Shown: positions 1 to 9,984, counted from the first letter of the stretch. The stretch is DNA of 64,000 nt from Sporosarcina sp. E16_8 (GCF_017347095.1 NZ_JADPRZ010000003.1:215627-279626); one strand, 5' to 3'. Notes: generated by a model from the sequence alone, not told the origin. Numbers and translations: made by a program.

Positions 1-1
1 A

Positions 2-1681
2 GGCGTAAAAATTCAAACGAATTTGGATCCTGCAGCTCAGCAATCTGTAGAAAAAGCATTAAACACCGACGAGTTATATGAATCTGAAAAAATGCAAGCC
101 GGAATGACTGTCCTTGATACGAAAACCGGTGCAATCGTTGCAGTCGGTGGAGGACGTAATTACTCTGGAACTGACTGGAACTTTGCTACAGACCAAAAAC
201 GTCAACCCGGATCGGTGATTAAACCGGTTCTCTCCTACGGCCCAGCCATCGAGAACTTTAGCTGGTCAACCGGAAATACAGTCGTAGATGAGCCTTACAA
301 CTATAAAGGAACAAACAAAGCAATTCGAAACGTTGATGGCAAATACCAAGGGACAATGACTATTCGGGAAGCATTATATAAATCTCGAAACATTCCTGCA
401 GTAAAAGTATTTGAAGAAGTCGGTACTGGAAAGGCAGGTGCTTTTGCCAAAGGACTCGGACTTCCATTTGACAAATTGAATTCTTCCAACGCACTTGGCG
501 GCGGAGAATATGATTTTTCTACTCTTCAGATTGCAGGAGCCTATTCTGCATTTGGTAATGGTGGAAATTACACAAAACCGCATACTATTAAGAAAATTAT
601 TTTCAGGGATGGTACAGATCGTAAAATGATACCCGATTCTAATACGGTCATGAAAGATTCGACCGCCTATATGGTAACGGATATTTTGCGCGATGTATTA
701 ACAGCCGGAACAGGAACAAAAGCAGCTATTTCAGGTCTGGATATTGCCGGGAAAACTGGAACAACAAACTATCCATCTGAAATAATTTCGAAAAATGGCT
801 TGAAAAATTCAGACGTTCCCGATTCATGGTTTGCCGGCTATACGACAGATTATACAATTGCCGTATGGGGCGGTTATGAGAAATATGCAACTCCTATCAC
901 CACTTTCGATAAAGGGAGATATGTCCCTCAGAATCTGTTCCGTATGGTTATGAGTGATATTTCTGCAGGAAAAGATACCTCTCGATTCCAAAAACCTGGC
1001 TCCGTAGAGGAAGCGACGATTGAATACGGTTCAAATCCACTTCTTTTAGCAAGTCGGACGACACCAAGTAACAGGAAGCGCACAGAACTATTCGTCAAAG
1101 GGACTGCCCCAGTGGAAGTCGCTGAAGAGGAAATTATTGAACTTGAAGCACCAAATAGTTTGGCTGCCCACTATAATGCAGAAACGAACTCAATTGATTT
1201 GAACTGGTCCCATAACGCTCCAGTTTCAGAAGCTATAGTAGGCACTGCAGAGTTCACCGTATTAGTAGGCGTTGATGGCGGCGATATGCAAGAAATGACA
1301 ACAACTTCTGACATGTCAGTTACTTTCGCAGGCGCCGAAGCAGGCCGGACTTACACGTTCTCAGTCGTTGCCAAACTTGACGACCTGGTAAGCAGTCCAG
1401 CAACTACAACCGTTCAGATTGAAGATGTTGTTGATGAAGTCCCAATACCTGATGAAGAAATTGATACTGAAAATCCTGATAGCGGAGACTGGAACGATGG
1501 TAACAATGGTAACAACGGCAACAACGGCAACAATGGTAACAATGGTAACGACGGTAACAATGGTAACGACGGTAACGACGGCACTACTCCTGATGACGGT
1601 ACCGGCACCACGGTACCACCAGAAACAGGCACCGAATCAGATGGAACCACAACTGATGATGGTACTAGTGGGCCCCCGTGA
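2..1681 (+). CDS. ponA: Penicillin-binding protein 1A, C-terminal part (5' truncated by window edge)
   Basis: Class A PBP that polymerises and cross-links peptidoglycan outside the membrane; only the transpeptidase half and tail are in the window. The frame is open from base 2 with no start codon, and the first residues match the start of a transpeptidase domain. Motifs: SxxK (SVIK, nt 212-223) with the catalytic serine, SxN (SRN, nt 383-391) and KTG (nt 752-760). After about nt 1150 comes a fibronectin type III-like segment, then an Asn/Gly/Asp-rich tail built of short GN, GD repeats (nt 1490-1590) and a Thr/Gly/Asp end. The transglycosylase half and probably recU lie to the left. It converges on the nth operon, as in B. 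subtilis. Family call is firm; ponA is by synteny. Confidence 0.93.
   Translation, partial: GVKIQTNLDPAAQQSVEKALNTDELYESEKMQAGMTVLDTKTGAIVAVGGGRNYSGTDWNFATDQKRQPGSVIKPVLSYGPAIENFSWSTGNTVVDEPYNYKGTNKAIRNVDGKYQGTMTIREALYKSRNIPAVKVFEEVGTGKAGAFAKGLGLPFDKLNSSNALGGGEYDFSTLQIAGAYSAFGNGGNYTKPHTIKKIIFRDGTDRKMIPDSNTVMKDSTAYMVTDILRDVLTAGTGTKAAISGLDIAGKTGTTNYPSEIISKNGLKNSDVPDSWFAGYTTDYTIAVWGGYEKYATPITTFDKGRYVPQNLFRMVMSDISAGKDTSRFQKPGSVEEATIEYGSNPLLLASRTTPSNRKRTELFVKGTAPVEVAEEEIIELEAPNSLAAHYNAETNSIDLNWSHNAPVSEAIVGTAEFTVLVGVDGGDMQEMTTTSDMSVTFAGAEAGRTYTFSVVAKLDDLVSSPATTTVQIEDVVDEVPIPDEEIDTENPDSGDWNDGNNGNNGNNGNNGNNGNDGNNGNDGNDGTTPDDGTGTTVPPETGTESDGTTTDDGTSGPP
1490..1592 (+). repeat. Asn/Gly codon repeat in PBP1A tail
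   Basis: Roughly ten tandem 9-base units of the type GGT AAC AAT/GAC/GGC encode the low-complexity GNN/GND tail of PBP1A. The units differ at third positions, so the repeat is kept at protein level as well as by slippage. Confidence 0.8.
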
Positions 1682-1696
1682 TTCCCTTTCCATAAT

Positions 1697-1749
1697 CTAA
1701 AAAGCAGAATCCCGGATGCCTGATTGGCATTCGGGATTCTGCTTTTTTA
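1697..1749. terminator. Bidirectional intrinsic terminator between ponA and ypoC
   Basis: A long, nearly perfect stem (AAAAGCAGAATCCCGGATGCC pairing with its reverse complement further right, one mismatch) with a short TGATT loop. It is flanked by A on the left and T on the right, so it can end both converging transcripts. Confidence 0.9.
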
Positions 1750-1778
1750 TCATGTAAAGCTCCTGGCACTTGCACTCT

Positions 1779-2126
1779 TCATTTCTTCTGTATCGAAAGT
1801 CTTGCAACTTTCTTTTTTGTTTCTGTAAAGAGTGCATCCAGTTGAATATATGCGTAATGGCTCGATATCCTATCTTTCACAAATTCAAAACGTTCTTCGC
1901 CATTCAGCGGCATCAATATATAAACAGTCTTTCCTCTACGGTCATCAAACTCTTTCCCACCGTGCTCAAGTAATTCACTATAATTTTCTATTGCCACATT
2001 CATCAACTCAACTGCTTGATGATCTTTTTGGTCATAAAAAGCTTCAACCTGGTCGCGTACTGTTCCCCATTGATCAAAATAAGGTGCTAGTAGCTCTTTA
2101 TTGATACGGTTCAATTCACTTGGCAT
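1779..2126 (-). CDS. ypoC: YpoC-like protein of unknown function
   Basis: A 115-residue soluble, mostly helical protein with no signal peptide or membrane segment and many charged residues. The assignment rests on position: it is the last gene of the dinG-nth operon, directly after nth, where B. subtilis has ypoC. Its start overlaps the nth stop region by about 11 bases and uses an AAAGGA site inside nth. The B. subtilis protein is longer (about 165 residues), so this may be a short form. A YppE/DUF1798 relationship was also considered. The function is unknown. Confidence 0.6.
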   Translation of the reverse strand: MPSELNRINKELLAPYFDQWGTVRDQVEAFYDQKDHQAVELMNVAIENYSELLEHGGKEFDDRRGKTVYILMPLNGEERFEFVKDRISSHYAYIQLDALFTETKKKVARLSIQKK

Positions 2127-2769
2127 TTGCTTTCATCCTTTTCTTCCCTTCCCTGCATAATGGCAGGAGTGGACAGACATTACATCCAGGGTTTTGCGCT
2201 TTACAATGGTATCTCCCGAAAAAAATGATTTGGTGATGCGTATCTGTCCATTTTTCTATTGGTGTCCAGCGCATGATTTTTTCTTCAACAGCTAACACTG
2301 AGTCTTTCCACCTGTTCATACCAAGTCGCTTCGCTACACGCTCTAGATGTGTATCGATGGCAATGGCGGGTACGCCAAATGCATTCGATACGACAACATT
2401 CGCCGTTTTACGGCCGACGCCTGGCAATGTCATCATAACGTCTCTATTAGCCGGCACTTCCCCATCAAAATTATCAATAAGCATTTGACTTAGGGCTTGA
2501 ATGTTTTTTGCCTTATTGCGGAATAACCCAATCGACCTGATGTCCGTCTGTAGTTCCTCGACATCAACCGCTAGATAATCTTCAGGTGTTTTATATTTTT
2601 TAAACAGCTCCGCCGTCACTCGATTAACGAGAACATCTGTACATTGGGCAGATAGTAGCGTCGCTATTGTCAATTCAAAAGGATTGTCGTGCACCAGTTC
2701 ACAATGTGCATCCGGAAACATTTTGCCAAATTGTTCAAGGCAAAATTCCCACTGTTTTTTTGTCAGCAT
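2116..2769 (-). CDS. nth: Endonuclease III (DNA glycosylase/AP lyase)
   Basis: Base-excision repair enzyme that removes oxidised pyrimidines and nicks abasic sites. The 217-residue protein shows the helix-hairpin-helix LPGVGRKTA with the catalytic lysine, the catalytic aspartate in AIDTHLERV, and a C-terminal [4Fe-4S] ligand set C-x6-C-x2-C-x5-C (starting CKAQNPGC). An upstream in-frame GTG at 2817 lies inside dnaD. The ATG at 2769 is chosen because AGGTGGGAG, overlapping the dnaD stop, precedes it, though the spacing is short. It is translationally coupled to dnaD upstream and ypoC downstream. Confidence 0.96.
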   Translation of the reverse strand: MLTKKQWEFCLEQFGKMFPDAHCELVHDNPFELTIATLLSAQCTDVLVNRVTAELFKKYKTPEDYLAVDVEELQTDIRSIGLFRNKAKNIQALSQMLIDNFDGEVPANRDVMMTLPGVGRKTANVVVSNAFGVPAIAIDTHLERVAKRLGMNRWKDSVLAVEEKIMRWTPIEKWTDTHHQIIFFGRYHCKAQNPGCNVCPLLPLCREGKKRMKANAK

Positions 2770-2779
2770 GTACTCCCAC

Positions 2780-3493
2780 CTAATCCCGTTCTTCCAGCCA
2801 ATTATAGAAAGGTACACGCTTTACCGACACAGTTTTTTCTGGTTGCTGTGACGGATGTGCCCCGACTGTCCGGAATGACTTTGTTTGACGTTCAACATCA
2901 GACAAAGTCTTAACATTTTTCTTTTTCCACTCAAAAAGAATCCGATCGATATACCGGAGACTTAATTTTTGTGCTATGACAGCCTCTTTTAATGCTGCGC
3001 GAATAATTTCGACTGTATGTCCATCATCATCTAGCCACATCGTGATTGATTCGCACTCCATTGGTGATAGAAAGCGTCCAAATTCTTGTTCGAACAGCGA
3101 AAAAATTTCCCCTTCCGCGTTCTTATGGGTCTCTTCCTCAGCCTCATTCTTTGAAGACGCAATATGGTCGACTAATCGATCCCATAGAGGCTGCAATGAA
3201 AAGTTTTCATGTAAAACCCCTTTTTGATCCTCACTTTGACCAATTCGGAGTAAACCATGTTGCATTAAACGTTGTAAAACCATGGACACTTCATTTTCAG
3301 TTAAATCCATACGACTTGCAAACTCGCTCGGGGTTGGAAAATGATTACCCTCAGATTTGTATGCTGTCATATGCATGATCAGCATTGCATCCAAATCTTT
3401 GATCCCAAGACTTTTATAATTGTGAAAAAAGAGCTGGGAAATGTTCACATTCCCCTGCTCAATCCAAATTCGGAGCCGTTCTTCGTGTTGCAT
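2780..3493 (-). CDS. dnaD: DnaD, replication initiation/primosome protein
   Basis: Acts at oriC and in the restart primosome with DnaB, helping load the replicative helicase. The 237-residue protein has an N-terminal winged-helix DDBH1 domain (about residues 1-95) and a C-terminal DDBH2 domain ending in the YxxxIxxxW motif, here YIDRILFEW, needed for DNA binding. The start has a good AGAGGAG site. It lies 28 bases after asnS and 10 bases before nth, in the same order as B. subtilis asnS-dnaD-nth. Confidence 0.96.
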   Translation of the reverse strand: MQHEERLRIWIEQGNVNISQLFFHNYKSLGIKDLDAMLIMHMTAYKSEGNHFPTPSEFASRMDLTENEVSMVLQRLMQHGLLRIGQSEDQKGVLHENFSLQPLWDRLVDHIASSKNEAEEETHKNAEGEIFSLFEQEFGRFLSPMECESITMWLDDDGHTVEIIRAALKEAVIAQKLSLRYIDRILFEWKKKNVKTLSDVERQTKSFRTVGAHPSQQPEKTVSVKRVPFYNWLEERD

Positions 3494-3521
3494 GTCCGAA
3501 CTCCTCTCTTCTACTTAGGTA

Positions 3522-4817
3522 TTAAGGGTACAATCTGTTTAAAAGACGTGGGAACGGAATCGTTTCACGTACGTGCTCTACACCGGAAATCCAAGCGACC
3601 GTACGTTCAAGTCCAAGTCCAAATCCTGAATGCGGTACTGCCCCGTATTTACTAAGGTCCAAATACCATTCATAAGCAGATTCATCAAGATTATGCTCTT
3701 TGATTCGTTGTTTCATCAGCTCATAGTCATGAACACGCTCAGATCCACCAATGATTTCTCCGTAACCTTCAGGTGCAATCAAATCTGCACATAAGACAAC
3801 GTCGTCCCTTGTTGGATGTGGTTGCATGTAGAACGGTTTGATGCCGATTGGATAATGAGTGATGAATACTGGCATATCATAACTTTCAGCAATTGCCGTT
3901 TCGTGTGGCGCTCCGAAATCTTCTCCCCATTTAATGTCATCAAAGCCATTTTCATTCAGGAATTTGATAGCATCGTCGTATGAAATACGTGGGAATGGTG
4001 CTTGGATTTTTTCAAGCTTAGACAAATCGCGATCAAGTCTTTCTAGTTCAATTGGACAGTTTTGTAGTACTGATTGAATAACATGCGTCACAAACTGTTC
4101 CTGAATGACCAGACTTTCTTCAAACTCGACGAAAGCCATTTCTGGTTCAATCATCCAAAACTCAATCAAGTGACGGCGTGTTTTTGATTTTTCCGCACGG
4201 AATGTCGGTCCAAAAGAGAACACTTTTCCAAGTGCCATAGCTGCAGCTTCCATGTAAAGCTGACCGGATTGCGAAAGGAATGCGTCCTCATCAAAATACT
4301 TCGTTTTGAACAGTTCAGATGTCCCTTCTGGAGAAGAACCTGTCAAAATGGGAGGATCTACTTTAACAAAGCCGTTCATGTGGAAAAATTCATACGTTGC
4401 ACGAATCACTTCGTCGCGGATTTTCATAACCGCATGCTGTTTACGCGACCGGAGCCATAGATGACGGTGATCCATCAAAAACTCTGTGCCGTGTTCTTTT
4501 GGCGTGATTGGATAATCGATTGCTTCATGAATGACTTCAATCTCTTTGACTTGTAGTTCATAACCAAATGTTGAGCGCTCATCTACAGTTACTTCTGCTG
4601 TAATATAAAGCGAGCTTTCTTGTGTCATTGATTTGGCTTTTGCAAAAATATCTTCGCCTACAACTTCTTTAACTACGACTCCTTGGACGAATCCTGAACC
4701 ATCACGCAGCTGCAGGAAAGCAATTTTTCCGCTAGAGCGTTTATTGGCAAGCCAGCCACCGATACGAACTGTTTCACCTGCGTGGTTTGGCATTTCATGT
4801 ATCATGATTGTTTTCAT
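3522..4817 (-). CDS. asnS: Asparaginyl-tRNA synthetase
   Basis: Charges tRNA-Asn with asparagine. The 431-residue class IIb synthetase has an N-terminal OB-fold anticodon-binding domain (about residues 1-110), motif 2 around [12 protein letters not shown], and motif 3 [13 protein letters not shown] near the end. The start has GGAGG five bases upstream. No T-box leader is seen in the 104-base gap to aspB. Length and neighbours match B. subtilis. Confidence 0.97.
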   Translation of the reverse strand: MKTIMIHEMPNHAGETVRIGGWLANKRSSGKIAFLQLRDGSGFVQGVVVKEVVGEDIFAKAKSMTQESSLYITAEVTVDERSTFGYELQVKEIEVIHEAIDYPITPKEHGTEFLMDHRHLWLRSRKQHAVMKIRDEVIRATYEFFHMNGFVKVDPPILTGSSPEGTSELFKTKYFDEDAFLSQSGQLYMEAAAMALGKVFSFGPTFRAEKSKTRRHLIEFWMIEPEMAFVEFEESLVIQEQFVTHVIQSVLQNCPIELERLDRDLSKLEKIQAPFPRISYDDAIKFLNENGFDDIKWGEDFGAPHETAIAESYDMPVFITHYPIGIKPFYMQPHPTRDDVVLCADLIAPEGYGEIIGGSERVHDYELMKQRIKEHNLDESAYEWYLDLSKYGAVPHSGFGLGLERTVAWISGVEHVRETIPFPRLLNRLYP

Positions 4818-4885
4818 AATAACCTCCGAAAGTTAAACTTCTCTATTTTTTAAAAGACATGAAAGTATAAGTTTTACGACAAGAA

Positions 4886-4921
4886 AAGATGTCTAGCTCC
4901 AGGTTGTGCCTTACGCTTTTC
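4886..4921. repeat. Fragment of dispersed intergenic repeat
   Basis: The segment with GTCTAGCTCCAGG followed by GTGCCTTACGCTTTTC resembles the ends of the GC-rich intergenic repeats seen at 38.5, 45.2, 46.0, 51.6 and 53.8 kb in this window. It is short and degenerate, and lies between aspB and asnS. Confidence 0.4.
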
Positions 4922-6115
4922 TTATTCTTTCCAATTTTCTTCTACAAATGCATGAATACGTCGAATTGCTTCTTCAATTAATTCGATTGATGTTGCATAA
5001 GACAACCGAATGGTATCTGGAGAACCAAAACCAGATCCAGGAATAACAGCCACATTTGCTGTCGTCAATAATGCTGCAGCAAAATCATCAACATTCGCAA
5101 ACCCCGTTTTCTTAGCAGCTTCTGATACATCCGGAAGAAGATAGAAAGCGCCTTGCGGCTTAATCACGTTAAATCCAGGAATAGCAGATAGTTGCGGATA
5201 GACCTGTTCCAAACGAGACTCAAACGCTTTACGCATCGTTTCAACTGCATCTTGCGGCCCGGTATAGGCCTCGATTGTCGCATACTGGGATGTTGTCGTC
5301 GGATTTGACGTCGAGTGACTTGCAAGATCTGTCATTGCGTTAACAATTTCTGAATCACCCGCAACATAACCAATCCTCCAGCCAGTCATTGAATGTGATT
5401 TGGATACGCCATTAATGAGTAATGTCCGTTTTTTTGCGTCATCGGAAAGCTGTGCAATGGATACATGTTTTTCCCTGCCATATACAAGCTTCTCGTAAAT
5501 TTCATCCGAAATAATCCAGATGTCCTTTTCTTGACAAACGTCGGCAATTTGCTGCAATTCTTCTCTTGAGTAGATCATACCAGTCGGATTCCCCGGCGAA
5601 TTGATGATGACCGCTTTTGTTTCAGGTGTAACCGCGTCACGAATTTGCTGCGCTGTCACTTTAAACTTGGCTGCTGCGGTTCCTTCGATATGTACGGGAA
5701 CTCCGCCTGCTAACTTTACTTGTTCTGGATAGCTGACCCAGTAAGGTGATGGGATGATAACTTCATCGTTCGGATTGAGCATGACTTGAAACAAAGTATA
5801 TAGTACATGCTTTGCACCAATCCCAATCATAATTTCTTTTCTAGAATAGTCTAATTCCTGGTCTTTTTGTAACTTTTGAATGATGGCGTCTTTTAGTGCT
5901 GGCAGACCACCTGCAGGCGTATATTTCGTCTTGCCTTCTATCATTGATTTATAGGCAGCTTCAATAATGTTAGTAGGCGTATTATAATCAGGCTCTCCCG
6001 CACCAAGACCAATTATATCTATACCTGATTCTTTCATTTCTTTCGCTTTTGCCGTTATGGCAAGCGTCGTTGATGGTGAAAGAGTATTCACCCTGGATGC
6101 TAATGATTTCGTCAA
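4922..6115 (-). CDS. aspB: Aspartate aminotransferase (class I, PLP-dependent)
   Basis: Interconverts aspartate and 2-oxoglutarate with oxaloacetate and glutamate; in this operon it supplies aspartate next to asnS. The 397-residue protein has the type I aminotransferase fold, the PLP-lysine in SKSHSMTGWRIGY, NSPGNPTG in the substrate/PLP pocket, and a late conserved arginine in SGFGSPDTIRLSYA. The start is TTG at 6115, supported by AAGGGAG eight bases upstream. Length is close to B. subtilis AspB. Confidence 0.95.
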   Translation of the reverse strand: MTKSLASRVNTLSPSTTLAITAKAKEMKESGIDIIGLGAGEPDYNTPTNIIEAAYKSMIEGKTKYTPAGGLPALKDAIIQKLQKDQELDYSRKEIMIGIGAKHVLYTLFQVMLNPNDEVIIPSPYWVSYPEQVKLAGGVPVHIEGTAAAKFKVTAQQIRDAVTPETKAVIINSPGNPTGMIYSREELQQIADVCQEKDIWIISDEIYEKLVYGREKHVSIAQLSDDAKKRTLLINGVSKSHSMTGWRIGYVAGDSEIVNAMTDLASHSTSNPTTTSQYATIEAYTGPQDAVETMRKAFESRLEQVYPQLSAIPGFNVIKPQGAFYLLPDVSEAAKKTGFANVDDFAAALLTTANVAVIPGSGFGSPDTIRLSYATSIELIEEAIRRIHAFVEENWKE

Positions 6116-6128
6116 TTGTATCGCTCCC

Positions 6129-6608
6129 TTAGAGATTCAATATTCGTTTCCACCATTGACCGTTCTCGAAAAACACATAAACATAATTTAGTTTTCCGTT
6201 ATCACTTTTAAAAGCAACTTCCCAAACAGGTCCTTCTTCCTCTAGCCCTAGCTTGACATGAAGAATTTTTTTTACATCCAGTTCCTTTTTGACGTTTGCA
6301 ACAGCCTTTTCTGCCGAAATCCCATCCGTTAACTTCACTTCTTTAAAACCATCTTTCGATTTCCCATCAACAAAAACCGCTTTTTCTTTGCCATCCCCGT
6401 CAACACCGAATACCGTTACAGTCGGAACTGTCCCATTGAAGACATCAGCAGAACTTACCGAAGTGACCTGTCCTGATTGAATCGCAGTATCGATTGCTGT
6501 CTTTTTAGCAGCGGAAAAAGGTTTTTCGGCATTAACTAAAACCGCGACCGTGATGACTGAAGTTAACATTAAAAGGAAGACGACAATGAATTTGATCCAA
6601 TTCAGCAT
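6129..6608 (-). CDS. ypmB: YpmB-like membrane-anchored protein
   Basis: 159 residues with one N-terminal membrane segment (about 5-25, IKFIVVFLLMLTSVITVAVLV) and an extracytoplasmic part with two PepSY/DUF5590-like repeats. It lies between dinG and aspB exactly as ypmB does in B. subtilis; the small ypmA that precedes it there is absent. The function is unknown; an extracellular regulatory role is only suggested by the fold. The ribosome site is weak (GAAGAG). Confidence 0.85.
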   Translation of the reverse strand: MLNWIKFIVVFLLMLTSVITVAVLVNAEKPFSAAKKTAIDTAIQSGQVTSVSSADVFNGTVPTVTVFGVDGDGKEKAVFVDGKSKDGFKEVKLTDGISAEKAVANVKKELDVKKILHVKLGLEEEGPVWEVAFKSDNGKLNYVYVFFENGQWWKRILNL

Positions 6609-6678
6609 AACTCTTCACGTCCTGTACGTCGTAAAAATGTTTTTTCCGAATCATTATGACTCGCTTCCATTAAGATAC

Positions 6679-9456
6679 CTATTCATTATAGCAATTTTCG
6701 AGTTCATTAACCATATGTTCGAGTGACACTTTTTTCACAGGCACATTTGGAAATGCCTCTAAGAAGCGCTGGCCATACGACTTTGTTTCAATCCGCCTAT
6801 CCAATATAATGAAAAAACCCTTATCTGAAGATGAACGAATGAGTCTGCCGAAACCTTGCCGTAATCGCATAACCGCTTCTGGTAAGGCGTACTCAGTGAA
6901 TGGATTTAGCCCTGAAGCCGTCAGCTTAGCCGCTTTCGCCTTGTAAACCGGCTCTTCTGGAGATGAAAACGGCAACCTGACGACGATAACTGCAGCCAAC
7001 GCATCCCCAGGTACGTCTACACCTTCCCAAAAACTGTTCGTTCCAAATAGGACGGAATTTGTAAACTGCCTGAAAGACTTCAATAATCTTATCCGACTAC
7101 CTGAACTGATTCCTTGCGCAAACAACGCATAATCCTCTAGCTGCTGACTTTCTGATATTAGGTCATAGGTTTTTCTAAGCATATCTTGTGAAGTAAACAA
7201 GACGAAGAGCCTACCACCAGTCGCCATGACTGTCTGGACGACTGCGTCTGTGACGGCCTCAATATAATCCGATTGACTGACTTGCTGGATGTCAGGCATA
7301 TCGTTAACAATGAATACTTCCGCTCCCTCATAGAAATGGGCAGGCGCATCAAATGTTAATAGTGGTATTGAATCTGCGATACCTAGTTGTCTTGCAATGA
7401 AACGATCATTCTCTGGAATAGCAAGAGTCCCAGACGTCCACACAATACCCGTTTTTTCATCCTTAAGCCTGTCAATGAACGCACGAATCAGTTTAGATCC
7501 ATCTAGTGAACGTTTGATCACGGTTAGGCTTCCTGGAATACTCCGCATATCTTTTTCCATCCAAACCGTGTAGTCATCCGAATTATCATCTACAAAGACT
7601 TCAACCCATTCGCCCGCTTTTATGGTCATTTCACGGACCCAAAAATTCCATTCTGAAAGAATTGCCTGCTCATTCCCCGTCATATTGTCAACGTGAATTG
7701 CTAAACCACTTGTGAACGATTCAGCTTGACGAATATAATCCGACATCGCTTCAGCAACTTTTGAAAAATCAATTCTTCCATAGTTCAGTTCAGCTAACGA
7801 AAAAATGATCCTGTTTCCCTGTTGCTTCTTACGCTTTACAGGGTTAAATGCTGTCAAGTTAGCTACTGCGTAATCAAACAATGTCAAAAACTTAACGAAT
7901 GCTGAATCCAGCTGTGCTCTTCTGCGTAATTGATCTGTTCCGAATTGACTATTGAGCTGATCAACCTGATGCAACAGTTGTCCTGTCGCATCAGATGCAA
8001 TCTGCCCCATGACATACTTCCAATTCGTGTAGGAAAATACGGTTTCATTCATAAATGTTGCCGCTTGAACAAATTGATGTGCCTCATCTACAATGAGCCC
8101 AGCGAGTGAATTGAAAATCTTTTGCTCTCTATTCATATCAGAAAGGAGCATTGAATGGTTTGTAATGATTAAATTCGAATGGCCACATCTTTCGAGCAAC
8201 TTGTAATGATAATCTGCGACTTGTTCATCATGTGCTAGCAAATTGGACCGCTTTCGAATTCGGTCAACAAACAGCTGTCCTCCACCTGATACATTCAGTT
8301 CCTCTAAATCACCTGACACGGTTTCCGTAAGCCAGACAAGGGTTTGCATGATGGCAAATGTTTCATCGTACGACTCATCAGCAATTCGTAGCAGTTCCTC
8401 GAATTTACCAAGTGAAATGTATTGTTCTCTACCTTTCAATATGGTTGCCGTTACATCGAACCCAAGTATTATTCGTGCTTTACGTAGTTCTTCATCCATG
8501 ATTTTATCAGCAAGATGATTGGTATATGTGCTAATGACCACAGGTTTTCCCGCCGCGATTGAATGAATAGCTGCCGGCAAGAGATAAGCCATGGTTTTCC
8601 CGATTCCAGTTGGCACTTCAGCAATAATTTCAGATTGTCCGGACATTGCTTGCCACACTGTATCCATAAATCCAAACTGCGATTCCCTTCGTTCGAAATC
8701 AGGATAGGCTTTTTTCAATTGAACTGTTTTCTCCTGATTGCCAACTGGATACGCGGGGTGGTCAAAGTGGTTATCCCCCGTAATCGGCATGTTTCGATAG
8801 GGGATTCCGCGGAAAAACGAATAATTCGCGCTTGTTTTTTTCGTCCTTGCCATTTTTAGCGCCTCGTAGAAAAGTGTCGAAAGATCAGATTTCAACCGAA
8901 ATGATCTACGGTGTAGAAGATTCAACGTATCCTCTGGTAATGTATGCAATTTAGCCATACAAATGAGAAACAGTTTTGCAGTCGCCTCTGCATCATCATC
9001 AGCACGATGAGCAGATCCCAGCGGTATCCCTAGCTCTTCAGTAATGTCTTGTAGCCTGTAACTTGGAGCGGATGGGATTATGATTTTAGACAATTCTACC
9101 GTGTCGATTTTCTTCCCTATCCACTTACCAACTCCGCATCTTGCAAACTCACTTTGGAGGAAAGACAAGTCGAAATCAGTGTTATGTGCTATAAATACCG
9201 TCCCCTCCAATAGGTGGGCGACTTCTGCTGCGATTTCATCAAAAAATGGTGCATCTTTCACATCTTCTTCGGAAATAGCCGTCAATTGACGGATGAAAGT
9301 TGGGATTTTTTGTCCTGGATTTACAAAGCGGACGTACTTTTCTCCAATTTCCCCATCTTTTATAAACACAATCGCGATTTGAATCATCCGATCCCCTTTA
9401 GCCGGTGAATGGCCGGTTGTTTCAAGATCGACGACTGCATACGTTTTGTTGTGCAT
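6679..9456 (-). CDS. dinG: DinG-type helicase with N-terminal 3'-5' exonuclease domain
   Basis: The 925-residue protein combines a DEDDh exonuclease domain (about residues 1-170, motif VVDLETTG and a late HRADDDAEAT) with an XPD/DinG-like SF2 helicase (Walker A PTGIGKTMAYLLPA, DEAH box VDEAHQF). In Firmicutes this fused protein replaces the iron-sulfur DinG of enterics; exonuclease activity is known for the family, and helicase activity is reported as weak or absent. It is the first gene of the dinG-ypmB-aspB-asnS-dnaD-nth-ypoC operon. Confidence 0.94.
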   Translation of the reverse strand: MHNKTYAVVDLETTGHSPAKGDRMIQIAIVFIKDGEIGEKYVRFVNPGQKIPTFIRQLTAISEEDVKDAPFFDEIAAEVAHLLEGTVFIAHNTDFDLSFLQSEFARCGVGKWIGKKIDTVELSKIIIPSAPSYRLQDITEELGIPLGSAHRADDDAEATAKLFLICMAKLHTLPEDTLNLLHRRSFRLKSDLSTLFYEALKMARTKKTSANYSFFRGIPYRNMPITGDNHFDHPAYPVGNQEKTVQLKKAYPDFERRESQFGFMDTVWQAMSGQSEIIAEVPTGIGKTMAYLLPAAIHSIAAGKPVVISTYTNHLADKIMDEELRKARIILGFDVTATILKGREQYISLGKFEELLRIADESYDETFAIMQTLVWLTETVSGDLEELNVSGGGQLFVDRIRKRSNLLAHDEQVADYHYKLLERCGHSNLIITNHSMLLSDMNREQKIFNSLAGLIVDEAHQFVQAATFMNETVFSYTNWKYVMGQIASDATGQLLHQVDQLNSQFGTDQLRRRAQLDSAFVKFLTLFDYAVANLTAFNPVKRKKQQGNRIIFSLAELNYGRIDFSKVAEAMSDYIRQAESFTSGLAIHVDNMTGNEQAILSEWNFWVREMTIKAGEWVEVFVDDNSDDYTVWMEKDMRSIPGSLTVIKRSLDGSKLIRAFIDRLKDEKTGIVWTSGTLAIPENDRFIARQLGIADSIPLLTFDAPAHFYEGAEVFIVNDMPDIQQVSQSDYIEAVTDAVVQTVMATGGRLFVLFTSQDMLRKTYDLISESQQLEDYALFAQGISSGSRIRLLKSFRQFTNSVLFGTNSFWEGVDVPGDALAAVIVVRLPFSSPEEPVYKAKAAKLTASGLNPFTEYALPEAVMRLRQGFGRLIRSSSDKGFFIILDRRIETKSYGQRFLEAFPNVPVKKVSLEHMVNELENCYNE

Positions 9457-9547
9457 TCAATCATCAACTTCCTGTTTAACATACTACTGCAAATTGTATC
9501 ACATTCAGGCTTTAGAGTCGGTACAAAGCCTATATAGATTGGTAAAA

Positions 9548-9598
9548 AATTATAAAAGGCTCATTCGGAATCATGCGTAGCGATTCAAAATGAGCCCC
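9548..9598 (-). terminator. Terminator of the panBCD operon
   Basis: On the minus strand GGCTCATTTTGAATC and GATTCCGAATGAGCC form a stem, followed by TTTTATAATTTTT. It sits directly after panD. Confidence 0.85.
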
Positions 9599-9603
9599 TT
9601 AAA

Positions 9604-9984
9604 TTAAATAGTCATGCCTTGCTTTTCACGAATAACTTCTTTCACACCGTTTTTTTCATCCATGATAAGCACGGTTGGTTCATGCGTACGCGCTTCTTCA
9701 TCCGTCAAATAGACGTAAGAGAGGATGATAATGATATCGCCACGCTGCACAAGACGCGCCGCCGCCCCATTGACGCATATAACACCGCTCCCGCGTTCCC
9801 CTGCAATTATATACGTTTCAAAGCGTGAACCGTTGTTGTTATTAACTACGTGCACTTTCTCATTTGGCAACATACCTGCCGCGTCGAGGAGATCAGCGTC
9901 AATCGTAATGCTGCCTACATAGTTTAAATCAGCCTCTGTTACAGTTGCACGGTGTAATTTACTGTTCATCATCATTCTGAACAT
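9604..9984 (-). CDS. panD: Aspartate 1-decarboxylase (pyruvoyl-dependent)
   Basis: Makes beta-alanine for pantothenate. The 126-residue proenzyme starts at [13 protein letters not shown]. It carries the YVGSITI self-cleavage site, with Gly24-Ser25 giving the pyruvoyl group, and a tyrosine and NGAAARL that match the family. An upstream in-frame start at 9993 is rejected because the family begins at this Met and AAAGGA precedes it. It overlaps the end of panC by about 26 bases. Confidence 0.96.
   Translation of the reverse strand: MFRMMMNSKLHRATVTEADLNYVGSITIDADLLDAAGMLPNEKVHVVNNNNGSRFETYIIAGERGSGVICVNGAAARLVQRGDIIIILSYVYLTDEEARTHEPTVLIMDEKNGVKEVIREKQGMTI

Noticed and set aside
1414..1700. Antisense and out-of-frame open frames over the PBP1A tail
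   Set aside because: They arise from the 9-base codon repeat, which keeps all frames open (poly Leu/Pro and Thr/Met runs).
4818..4921. T-box or other leader for asnS
   Set aside because: The gap from aspB to asnS is only 104 bases and has no T-box core, only a repeat fragment.
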